Assembly (NCBI GenBank): GCA_023227835.1
Contig: JALOCI010000088.1
Coordinates: 1-7,270 of the forward strand
From: Bacteroidales bacterium
Lineage (GTDB): Bacteria > Bacteroidota > Bacteroidia > Bacteroidales > UBA932
Direction of reading: 5' to 3'
Length of the DNA stretch: 7,270 nt
Shown here: piece after piece, positions 1 through 5,425 of the stretch
How the letters are laid out: every line of letters begins with the position of its first letter
How positions within the stretch are numbered: position 1 is the stretch's first letter
The notes under the pieces: model-generated
Seen by the model: only the letters and a program-made list of their open reading frames with translations
What the model was told of the DNA's origin: nothing
Databases searched by the model: none
Made by a program: the position numbers and the translations under genes

Positions 1-902
1 GTCTTTCTTCTGTTCAATTCGTCTTCATTTCCGAGAATAGTCAACACTTTTTCTTCTGCGCCACTAGTTTCATGATTGATATCACGTCCGCATTTCAGCG
101 TCATGATTTTTTTGCCACCTTGAAGTACGGTGATTTTCATTCCTGTGTTTCCTTTATAAAGCCAGAAATTATATTTGTTTTCAACTTCCTTTCCCCCAAT
201 CTTCTTGCTGTGGCCGATAGATTCTTTCACTTCATCATATATTGATTTCGCCATCTTTTGAATTTCGTTTTTCTGTTCTTTTTCAAGATTCTTTAAATTC
301 TTGAAGTATTCGTCAGTCTTATCGTCTTTGTTCTGTGAATACAAATCAAACAGGCTTTTCCTGAATTCGAATTGAAGATCGCTCACATCCTGAAAATCGG
401 ATGCCTGTCGCGATGAAGCAAATCGGCTGATGAATTTCTGATTTTCTGTTTCCGAATTTGAAAGCCACCTTGTCCACAACAGGGTTGCAAATTTCCCCGA
501 ATAAGTGTTGTCAAAAGTGACTTCTTCTCTTTCAAAATTATTGGAAAGTTCGAATTTTTCTATAAGAATGAAACACTTGTGTGGATTTACTCTCTTAGAC
601 GAAAACATGATACCTATGTCAGGATAATACCATGAAATAATGATACATGGATATTCTCTTACAAAATTTTGTTTCGTCAGAATCGGACTTTGAGACACGT
701 TTGGATCTTCCTTAATGTTTAGTCCCAAAGAATTTGTTTTTCCGACTTTTAGACTTCTGATATAGTCTATGTGAGAAGATACCTGAATTGTCTTGCCTGT
801 TTCTGCGTTGATAAAGAAGTGCTTAAAGCCCGCTACCTTCTTGTTGTCAGAAGATAAAAGGATTTTTGCCAAATTTTTAATTGAGGAGATTCTTATCGTC
901 AT
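1..902 (-). CDS. Partial protein of unknown function (at least 300 aa, 3' end outside window)
   Basis: Reading leftward from ATG at 902-900, the frame stays open for 300 codons to the window edge, so the C-terminus is missing. It begins MTIRISSIKNLAKILLSS. I recognise no family. It looks like a soluble, mixed alpha/beta protein: hydrophobic strand-like stretches (CIIISWYY near residues 86-93, CFILIEKFEL near 110-119), then a charged, probably helical or coiled segment around 175-230 rich in K, E, D and Q, then a G-rich part (FWLYKGNTGMKITVLQGGKK, about 246-265). No signal peptide or membrane segment is apparent. The start shares one base with the TGA of the upstream gene (TGATG), and a weak AAAAGAG lies 8 bases before it, so translational coupling is likely. 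The coding call is strong because a 900-base stop-free frame exactly fills the space; function is unknown. Confidence 0.85.
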   Translation of the reverse strand, partial: MTIRISSIKNLAKILLSSDNKKVAGFKHFFINAETGKTIQVSSHIDYIRSLKVGKTNSLGLNIKEDPNVSQSPILTKQNFVREYPCIIISWYYPDIGIMFSSKRVNPHKCFILIEKFELSNNFEREEVTFDNTYSGKFATLLWTRWLSNSETENQKFISRFASSRQASDFQDVSDLQFEFRKSLFDLYSQNKDDKTDEYFKNLKNLEKEQKNEIQKMAKSIYDEVKESIGHSKKIGGKEVENKYNFWLYKGNTGMKITVLQGGKKIMTLKCGRDINHETSGAEEKVLTILGNEDELNRRK

Positions 903-1555
903 CACGTTTTCTCTTTTAGAAGCCCATCTATCGGTTCGTGTTTGAAATAAAGGTCCATGCCTCTTCTTTGCAAGAAACCATTTCCCTGTAAGAAAGGCCG
1001 GTGATTCCGAGACCAGTTCTTTGATCCCTCAACAGGGATTTTAAAAGAAAACGTTCCGGTTTTTTGAGGAAAGGTTTTCAAAAATGCACGCTCCTTATCT
1101 GTGTTACCAAGTTCTCTAAATTCCTTTATTTCTGATAAGGTTTTAACGATTTCGTTCCATTCCATAGAGATTTTCCCTATCTTGCAATTCGCCATATAAA
1201 AACCCCGATCATCTTCTTGAATCATCGCCTTCCAGTTCTTTAAGAATCCTTTATCCATGAAAGCGGATGCAATCTTATCACTAGAAATGAATTTTGAAGC
1301 CTTCAGGACATCTTCTTCTGACTTAGAAATTATTGTACTTGCGATTCTCGAAGGCGTGGTTTTGGACAAGTTTTTTTCAATGGCTTCATAAAGCTTTCCG
1401 TAGTTCTGAATGCTATATTCTTTCAGCCCCCATTTGGAAAAATCCTGCTTCCCGAATCTCTTTTCAAATTCGTTTTTAAGGGACTGGTATGCAGTTTCAT
1501 CCCCATAAGGCGGAAAGCGATCTGAAAAATCATCCAACATGTTGTTTTCTGACAT
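902..1555 (-). CDS. Protein of unknown function, 217 aa
   Basis: The frame opens further upstream at a TTG (1582), but I place the start at ATG 1555 because AGGAG lies six bases before it. That gives MSENNMLDDFSDRFPPYGDE and a 26-base overlap with the end of the JAMM-like gene. The protein is polar and charged with helical-looking segments: ETAYQSLKNEFEKRFGKQ near residues 19-36 and repeated KTLSEIKEFRELG-type heptads near 135-150. A basic, aromatic-rich C-terminus contains NWSRNHRPFLQGNGFLQRRG. There are no transmembrane segments, and only one Cys, so no zinc-ligand cluster. I do not recognise the family. It overlaps the gene before it and shares a base with the start of the one after it, so it is probably co-translated with both and may act in the same process. 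A phage structural or accessory role is possible but not shown. Confidence 0.8.
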   Translation of the reverse strand: MSENNMLDDFSDRFPPYGDETAYQSLKNEFEKRFGKQDFSKWGLKEYSIQNYGKLYEAIEKNLSKTTPSRIASTIISKSEEDVLKASKFISSDKIASAFMDKGFLKNWKAMIQEDDRGFYMANCKIGKISMEWNEIVKTLSEIKEFRELGNTDKERAFLKTFPQKTGTFSFKIPVEGSKNWSRNHRPFLQGNGFLQRRGMDLYFKHEPIDGLLKEKT

Positions 1556-2237
1556 AAAATACTCCTGGTGTGGTTTTGGCAAAGACAGTCATTAATGCGT
1601 GTTGATGATTGGCATTCGCGTCTTCTATCGTGAGTCTACCTTCAAATATTAGACCTTCATATTTCTTTCTTATTTCTGAATTTATCTTGAGCAGCTTTTC
1701 CTCAGTCTGTTCGGCGCTAAGATTATAGGAATCAAGGAAACAAAATTCATAATCATACTTTTTGCTAACGACTCTCATTCCTCTTCCTTCAAACTTTTTC
1801 AACACGACAATATCTTGTCTTGAAAAAGAACTTGACCTTGGATGGTTGTGTGTTAGCCAATGACCTTTAATCTTGTCTTTATAGTCTTCGGATATAGGTA
1901 CAGAATCTTCATTTCCAGTCAAATCAAAAATTTTGTTTCCGTCGTTGTCATAGCACACAAGAGTTTCGAAATCTTTATACCTTATCAAGTCTTCTTTTAC
2001 GGAAATAACCGGGGTTAATTTGGGTGGTATCCTTGTAGAAACATGTTCTTTAGGAGTTTGATTCGTAGTGTAAATCGGGTCTCCTGATTCTTCGTTCGGG
2101 TCTCTGTATCTGTATTCATAACCGCCATCATTAAGTTTCCTTCTCCAACTTTGCCGTTTCTCTGTCGGACTTTCCCAGCCTTCAGCAGCAATTAGGATTC
2201 GATAAACGGAAACGATACTATTTCGTAACTTATTCAA
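1530..2237 (-). CDS. JAMM/MPN-type metalloprotease-like protein, 235 aa
   Basis: Residues 129-142 read THNHPRSSSFSRQD, which fits the HxHP...SxxD zinc-binding core of JAMM/MPN proteins (as in RadC-type and phage JAB-like domains). Candidate ligands are H130, H132 and D142. A Glu before the core, E91 in DFETLVCYDNDGNKIFDL, could be the JAMM catalytic glutamate. The spacing from H132 to S139 is six residues rather than the common seven. The N-terminal third has a basic WRRKLNDGGYEYRYRDP segment (31-47). The C-terminus (ANHQHALMTVFAKTTPGVFY) resembles the tail of phage JAMM-like proteins, from memory only. The family removes ubiquitin-like or peptide tags or has unknown roles; phage members are often near head or tail genes. 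The start must be TTG 2237, since no ATG or GTG occurs in the first 75 codons; it overlaps the previous TGA (TTGA). Confidence 0.75.
   Translation of the reverse strand: MNKLRNSIVSVYRILIAAEGWESPTEKRQSWRRKLNDGGYEYRYRDPNEESGDPIYTTNQTPKEHVSTRIPPKLTPVISVKEDLIRYKDFETLVCYDNDGNKIFDLTGNEDSVPISEDYKDKIKGHWLTHNHPRSSSFSRQDIVVLKKFEGRGMRVVSKKYDYEFCFLDSYNLSAEQTEEKLLKINSEIRKKYEGLIFEGRLTIEDANANHQHALMTVFAKTTPGVFYVRKQHVG
1562..1566 (-). promoter_or_regulatory. Shine-Dalgarno that fixes the start at 1555
   Basis: On the minus strand AGGAG sits six bases before ATG 1555. The longer frame from TTG 1582 has no comparable site, so the shorter start is preferred. The site lies inside the 3' coding end of the JAMM-like gene. 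Confidence 0.75.
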
Positions 2238-2812
2238 TTACCTTCTCTCTCTGTTCTTTTTTCAAGACATGGGACGTTTTCTATTGAAATATTCTTCATT
2301 CCGACAGTCCATTTATACCCACAACATGGGCATACGCTGTCAAAATCGGGATTTGGAAGAGATAAATCTGCGGGAGGAATAATAGGAACTTTCGGAACAA
2401 GCTTTTCAACCTCTTTTTTAAGAACATCCATGTTCAGGCTTTGAAACATATCTTTATCTTTAATCTCAAGTTCATTGAGAAGATCTATTGTTCCTGCGGT
2501 AAAATCGCCTTGTATTTCAGGGTTGTTCATAGTTAAATTAGCGGCAAGTTCTTCTTCTTCATCCATATCCACGACAAGCATATCTATGGCGTCTGCTCCC
2601 ATTTCTTTCATCGAATAAAAGCGCTGATGCCCGCCAATCAGATGTTTCGTGCGTCTGTTGTAAATCGGCAATTCTACCAATCCGAATCTTCTGATGCTGC
2701 GTTTCAATCCTTCCATGTTTTTCCCTTCTATAAACCTTTCGTTATTAGGCATCGGGATTACTTCATCAACGCATATAGATTCGACATTCCATTCTTTGAT
2801 TTCTTTGTCCAT
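2234..2812 (-). CDS. ParB/sulfiredoxin-like domain protein B, 192 aa
   Basis: Residues about 9-115 match the ParB N-terminal/sulfiredoxin fold: VDEVIPMPNNER, then LKRSIRRFGLVELPIYN, then LIGGHQRFYSMKEMG (GGHQR at 60-64, where partition ParB has GERR), then IDMLVVDMDEEEELAANL. NNPEIQGDF (96-104) follows, as in many phage members. The C-terminus carries CPCCGYKWTVG (161-171), half of a zinc ribbon or knuckle. There is no helix-turn-helix or dimerisation domain, so this is not a full chromosome-partition ParB, and no parA neighbour is seen. Related phage proteins are annotated as ParB-like nucleases or DNA-modification partners; activity here is not established. AAGGA lies eight bases before ATG 2812 and overlaps the previous stop. 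It is paralogous to the gene at 3323-3940. Confidence 0.88.
   Translation of the reverse strand: MDKEIKEWNVESICVDEVIPMPNNERFIEGKNMEGLKRSIRRFGLVELPIYNRRTKHLIGGHQRFYSMKEMGADAIDMLVVDMDEEEELAANLTMNNPEIQGDFTAGTIDLLNELEIKDKDMFQSLNMDVLKKEVEKLVPKVPIIPPADLSLPNPDFDSVCPCCGYKWTVGMKNISIENVPCLEKRTEREGN
2235..2247 (-). promoter_or_regulatory. TTG start with GAGAAGG ribosome site, coupled to upstream stop
   Basis: GAGAAGG (2247-2241) lies three bases before TTG 2237, inside the last codons of the ParB-like gene. The TTG overlaps that gene's TGA by four bases (TTGA). A rare start plus stop/start overlap suggests stop-restart translation, keeping the JAMM-like protein at or below the level of its neighbour. 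Confidence 0.55.
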
Positions 2813-2823
2813 TTCTGTTTTCC

Positions 2824-3204
2824 TTATATAGCTCTTTTGTCTTGAAGAATTTTGGCTATTTCCGCGATTTTCGTTTTGATACCGCTTAGTCTGTCATAGA
2901 GTTCTGAAAGGTCTAAAATAACACCCTGAAGTCGTGAATTCGTTTCTGATAATTCCTGTCCTGTTCTCATATCAAGAATCTTGATAACCTTAGAAATATC
3001 GGCAAGGATTGAATACTTATTTGACGGATATGAAGGTAGATTCTGACTGACCCTTTTAAGAATTATCGCTTCTTTCCCTTCAACGACACCAGATTGCAAG
3101 CATTTTAAAATAACCGTCTTAAATACGGAAACATCTTGATTCGCTTGCCTGCGGAATCCTGAAATTTTACTATCATATTCTTTCTCAAAAACTGCGTTAT
3201 TCAT
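2824..3204 (-). CDS. Small protein of unknown function, 126 aa
   Basis: ATG 3204 has an excellent ribosome site, AGAGGAG, seven bases upstream. The protein starts MNNAVFEKEYDSKISGFRRQ and looks mostly helical. Its second half (about residues 65-120) has heptad-like hydrophobic spacing, for example VIKILDMRTGQELSE and LSELYDRLSGIKTKIAEIAK, suggesting a coiled coil and oligomerisation. There are no catalytic motifs, membrane segments or cysteine pairs (one Cys only). It sits between the two ParB-like paralogues, 11 bases ahead of the second, so it is expected to be co-expressed with them and may be a partner subunit; that is inference from position. I do not recognise the family. Confidence 0.8.
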   Translation of the reverse strand: MNNAVFEKEYDSKISGFRRQANQDVSVFKTVILKCLQSGVVEGKEAIILKRVSQNLPSYPSNKYSILADISKVIKILDMRTGQELSETNSRLQGVILDLSELYDRLSGIKTKIAEIAKILQDKRAI

Positions 3205-3216
3205 ATCCGTGCTCCT

Positions 3217-3300
3217 CTAAAATTTTAAATACAAACCTATACTCCACAAATCACGTTCTTCTAGATAAGCAATATATCCGAAATTTAATATATCAGACAT
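3217..3300 (-). CDS. Possible 27-codon leader-type ORF
   Basis: In the otherwise empty 118-bp gap (3205-3322) the minus strand holds ATG 3300 to TAG 3217, a 27-residue peptide beginning MSDILNFGYIAYLEERD. Its stop overlaps the Shine-Dalgarno of the next gene, an arrangement seen in coupled or leader ORFs. No convincing ribosome site precedes its ATG, and a candidate -10 box lies within it, so it may be a chance ORF. Low confidence. Confidence 0.25.
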   Translation of the reverse strand: MSDILNFGYIAYLEERDLWSIGLYLKF

Positions 3301-3314
3301 ATTGATTGACCCAA
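3287..3314 (-). promoter_or_regulatory. Candidate leftward promoter in the 118-bp gap
   Basis: On the minus strand TATATT (3292-3287) is preceded directly by TGA, an extended -10 arrangement, with a weak -35 TTGGGT (3314-3309) sixteen bases upstream. It could drive the genes from 3204 leftward. The -35 matches only three of six consensus positions and the region is AT-rich, so chance matches are expected. Confidence 0.3.
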
Positions 3315-3322
3315 AGATGACA

Positions 3323-3940
3323 CTAATTATCAATAGAATCTTTATCCTCTGCATCTTTATTCTCTTCGGTAACAGAAGAAGTGTCAAGTATAACCTTCTT
3401 GGAATTCATTTCCCATTTACTTCCGCAATTGGGGCAATTGATAATCGGTTCTGTCAATTCCACCTGTAAATCTATGGGATCTGCTTCTTGGTATACATCT
3501 CCGTCTTTCTTCGGCTTCTTTTCCTTTTTTTTACTTTTCTTTTCAAGGATTGAAAGTAATCCGTCGAGTTTAATTTCCTGAAACGCCTGTCCGATTCTCG
3601 CTTCAGTCATACGTAATGCGGCAATTGCTCCTTGCGTAAAATCGCCTTGTATCTCGGGGCTGTTCAAAGCGATGTTTAAAGTTACTTCTTCTGTATCGTC
3701 CAAATCCACGACAATCACGTCTGTCTCGTCGATTCCTCTTTCCCGTAATTGCTTGTAGCGCTGATGCCCGCCGACAATATTCCCCGTTCTACGGTTCCAA
3801 ACGATATTCGCAAGGATTCCGAACCTTTCTAGGCTTTTCCCCAATCCAGAAAACGCATCTTCTGAAATCGTACGAGGATTGTACATCGCCGGTTTTAAAT
3901 CCTTTAGCTTCATTCTTTCTACATTAACGCAAAAATCCAT
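3323..3940 (-). CDS. ParB/sulfiredoxin-like domain protein A, 205 aa
   Basis: This is a ParB N-terminal-type domain at residues about 8-110: LKDLKPAMYNPRTIS, LGKSLERFGILANIVWNRRT, NIVGGHQRYKQLRERG (GGHQR at 57-61), VIVVDLDDTEEVTLNIALN, then SPEIQGDFTQGAIAAL. A lysine-rich linker (KKSKKKEKKPKK, 134-145) leads to CPNCGSKWEMN (C169 and C172) and an acidic tail. The same order of parts occurs in protein B, but the linker here is far more basic, which could favour nucleic-acid contact. It lacks the helix-turn-helix and C-terminal dimer domain of partition ParB. AAGGAG stands nine bases before ATG 3940. It is probably the first gene of the leftward ParB-like/JAMM module, transcribed from the divergent control region at 3941-4038. 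Possible roles are DNA binding, nuclease activity or NTP binding by the ParB fold; none is shown. Confidence 0.9.
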   Translation of the reverse strand: MDFCVNVERMKLKDLKPAMYNPRTISEDAFSGLGKSLERFGILANIVWNRRTGNIVGGHQRYKQLRERGIDETDVIVVDLDDTEEVTLNIALNSPEIQGDFTQGAIAALRMTEARIGQAFQEIKLDGLLSILEKKSKKKEKKPKKDGDVYQEADPIDLQVELTEPIINCPNCGSKWEMNSKKVILDTSSVTEENKDAEDKDSIDN

Positions 3941-3988
3941 AACATCGAACTCCTTTCTTTTCGTGAAGATATCAAAAACTGTTTCATG

Positions 3989-4017
3989 TTTATAATAGAT
4001 AACTCGCTAATTATCTA
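3989..4017 (-). promoter_or_regulatory. Candidate leftward promoter for ParB-like A
   Basis: On the minus strand, -35 TAGATA (4017-4012, four of six consensus) and -10 TATAAA (3994-3989, five of six) are separated by 17 bases. Transcription would start near 3982, giving a leader of about 40 bases with AAGGAG before ATG 3940. An 8-bp inverted repeat (3995-4002/4011-4018) fills the ends of the spacer and covers the -35 box. Confidence 0.45.
3991..3996 (+). promoter_or_regulatory. Candidate rightward -10 box for the 78-aa gene
   Basis: A perfect TATAAT lies 42 bases before ATG 4039, with a TG one base off the extended -10 position. The best -35 is poor (ATATCA, 3969-3974, 16-base spacer). It overlaps the -10 of the leftward promoter, so the two could compete for polymerase. 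Confidence 0.45.
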
Positions 4018-4018
4018 T
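3995..4018. repeat. 8-bp inverted repeat, operator-like, between divergent genes
   Basis: ATAGATAA (3995-4002) and TTATCTAT (4011-4018) are perfect inverted copies separated by eight bases. They touch the rightward TATAAT and span the leftward -35. The arm spacing suits a dimeric regulator bound over about one and a half helical turns. It could instead form a weak AT-rich RNA hairpin in the leader of the 78-aa gene. Confidence 0.5.
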
Positions 4019-4038
4019 ATTAGGAACGGGAGGATAAT

Positions 4039-4275
4039 ATGACACAGAAACAGATTAATGAGTTACATAACAACTCGAAAAAAATGTGGGATGACATGCC
4101 ACAAGATATCAGATCGATAATTATGTCAAATCAGAAATACTGCCAGAGCCTGACGCTGGTGGAAAACGGAAGATCTGAAACCAAATGGATTAAAGAAGAT
4201 CGTCCCGGACAGAATAAATTCAAGATATATAGGATCGATCCGAAGGTTCCGATATCTGTCCTGATGAATGTCTAA
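4039..4275 (+). CDS. Small rightward protein of unknown function, 78 aa
   Basis: This is the only gene on the plus strand. ATG 4039 follows GGGAGG by five bases, one of the strongest ribosome sites here, and TATAAT lies 42 bases upstream, which supports a real, independently expressed gene. The product starts MTQKQINELHNNSKKMWDDM. Its N-terminal half looks helical (about residues 3-30), and the C-terminal half looks strand-rich and basic, with TKWIKEDRPGQNKFKIYRID near 48-67. No helix-turn-helix, zinc site or membrane segment is evident and the family is unknown. A short gene facing away from a leftward operon across overlapping promoters is the usual position of a regulator, and binding to the adjacent inverted repeat is a testable guess. 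It converges with the gene ending at 4301. Confidence 0.75.
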   Translation: MTQKQINELHNNSKKMWDDMPQDIRSIIMSNQKYCQSLTLVENGRSETKWIKEDRPGQNKFKIYRIDPKVPISVLMNV

Positions 4276-4277
4276 TG

Positions 4278-4295
4278 ACAGGAAGTCCTTTCTGT
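4278..4295 (+). terminator. Weak hairpin between convergent genes
   Basis: ACAGGAA and TTTCTGT can pair (seven base pairs including one G-U) around loop GTCC, starting two bases after the stop of the 78-aa gene. No T-run follows, so an intrinsic terminator is doubtful. On the minus strand the G-U pair becomes an A-C mismatch, so only the rightward transcript would fold this way. Confidence 0.25.
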
Positions 4296-4300
4296 AAACT

Positions 4301-4642
4301 TTAGTAAAATCTTAGTTCTCTTCCTATAGATAGAAAATCTTCCCGAGAAAGCCCTAACCTTTCAATCATACAGGAAGCAATACCTTCTCCCGGAGACACA
4401 TCTTCATGAAGAATTGTTTTGTCTTGTGTCCATTTTTCATTGATTAAATAACATGTCGCGCAAACAAGAGAGACCATTTCTTCATGGTTAGAATTTGATT
4501 TTGTGACAATTGTTTGAACAATATCTTTCCAAAATTTTTCAAAAGCGAATTCTGAATAGTTGGTTTTCAACTGTTCAGAATCATCTATTTTCTTAACTAA
4601 ATCTTTTGCCTCTTCGATTTTGTGTTTCCATTCAAAATTCAT
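4301..4642 (-). CDS. Small protein of unknown function, 113 aa
   Basis: The frame extends to a TTG at 4663, but GAGGG stands four bases before ATG 4642, so MNFEWKHKIEEAKDLVKKID is taken as the N-terminus. It is a polar protein that looks helical throughout: EEAKDLVKKIDDSEQLK, then an aromatic patch YSEFAFEKFWKDIVQTIV, then HEEMVSLVCATCYLINEKW. The CATC pair (C-x2-C) is a lone pair with no second half, so zinc binding is unproven. The C-terminus has GEGIASCMIERLGLSREDFL. No known family is recognised. It follows the 217-aa gene after an 80-base gap that contains no clear promoter or hairpin, and it converges on the rightward 78-aa gene. Confidence 0.75.
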   Translation of the reverse strand: MNFEWKHKIEEAKDLVKKIDDSEQLKTNYSEFAFEKFWKDIVQTIVTKSNSNHEEMVSLVCATCYLINEKWTQDKTILHEDVSPGEGIASCMIERLGLSREDFLSIGRELRFY

Positions 4643-4646
4643 TTTT

Positions 4647-4651
4647 CCCTC
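4647..4651 (-). promoter_or_regulatory. Shine-Dalgarno that fixes the start at 4642
   Basis: GAGGG, within GAAGAGGG, precedes ATG 4642 by four bases. The upstream TTG at 4663 would place this purine run inside the coding sequence and has no ribosome site of its own. Confidence 0.65.
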
Positions 4652-4722
4652 TTCTTGTTTCAAAACGTGTTGTTGACGTTGAATAAGAAACTTCCTAACA
4701 AAATCATTTTCAGCGTAACGTG

Positions 4723-5376
4723 TTATTCTTTGGGATTCGTAGGCTTATAGGTCTTAACCCAATAATCAAATCCTTTGTTCTGTCGTTCGATCTGAGAAAC
4801 ATAGTTTAATGCTTTTGTAACGACTCCAACTGGACTTGAAGACGGGAACACAACCGATTTGTCGCCGCCGAGTTTTACTCTAAGACTTACAGTGATATCT
4901 TGTTCGTCACTTTCGTTATTGTATGTCGTTGTGATCTGAATAGTCCCGCAACGTCCATATGGACTTTGTTTCGTCATCAACCCGTACCATGCGATCTGGT
5001 AGTAGCTGTTTGAATTTACGGCTTGCTGGGCAGGCAGTTCCTTGATCAGCTTTACGCTGTCTACTCCGTCATTCTGAAACCGCTTCTGAAGGCTTGCTAT
5101 CGTCTTCTGCATAACAGGACGCATCATTCTTTCCGCATCTCTAAGACTTGCCGCATGTCTTTCATAATATCCGGAAAGTTTTTCAACAGCAGCCACCATA
5201 TCATAACTTGACTTTTTCATCATGTTTATATTGACTGCCTGAACCTGTGCAACCGCCTCCGCCTCGGTATCGTGCCCCCCTCCGTCAATTGCCGTTCCTG
5301 CGTTGTTTTTGGCAATGCTTCCGTCAGTTTCAACCACTCTCCACTTCCCGCCTTTTTCTTCTGTTCGTACTGGCAT
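4723..5376 (-). CDS. Phage-type protein with GGKWRVVE/DGGGH N-terminal motif, 217 aa
   Basis: ATG 5376 follows GGGAG by seven bases. The first 50 residues carry GGKWRVVETDG (9-19), NNAGTAIDGGGH (24-35) and AEAVAQVQAVN (39-49). I recall this pattern at the N-termini of assorted phage and prophage proteins, but I cannot name a domain for it. After MMKK comes a helical region (about 55-100, with YDMVAAVEKLSGYYERH and basic patches). A strand-rich domain follows (about 140-195), with GTIQITTTYN, QDITVSLRVKLGG and SVVFPSSSPVG, ending KTYKPTNPKE. No catalytic motif or membrane segment is seen. The DNA encoding residues about 30-50 is much richer in G+C than its surroundings (37 of 60 bases at 5231-5290), suggesting a separately acquired N-terminal piece. 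It lies 49 bases downstream of nrdD and may be co-transcribed with it. Confidence 0.82.
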   Translation of the reverse strand: MPVRTEEKGGKWRVVETDGSIAKNNAGTAIDGGGHDTEAEAVAQVQAVNINMMKKSSYDMVAAVEKLSGYYERHAASLRDAERMMRPVMQKTIASLQKRFQNDGVDSVKLIKELPAQQAVNSNSYYQIAWYGLMTKQSPYGRCGTIQITTTYNNESDEQDITVSLRVKLGGDKSVVFPSSSPVGVVTKALNYVSQIERQNKGFDYWVKTYKPTNPKE

Positions 5377-5425
5377 ATTTTTTCTCCCTGTGCTTTGAAA
5401 GCTGTTTCAGATATTAAAAAATCTT

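Noticed and set aside
2627..2845. Plus-strand ORF of 72 codons
   Set aside because: It is antisense to ParB-like gene B, has no ribosome site, and its composition follows from the opposite coding strand.
2234..3940. A plasmid-type partition (parAB/parS) locus
   Set aside because: Both ParB-like proteins lack the DNA-binding and dimerisation domains, no Walker-type ParA is present, and no 16-bp parS-like palindrome was seen.
4664..4722. A 15-codon minus-strand ORF in the gap before the 113-aa gene
   Set aside because: It is too short, has no ribosome site and shows no relation to neighbouring genes.
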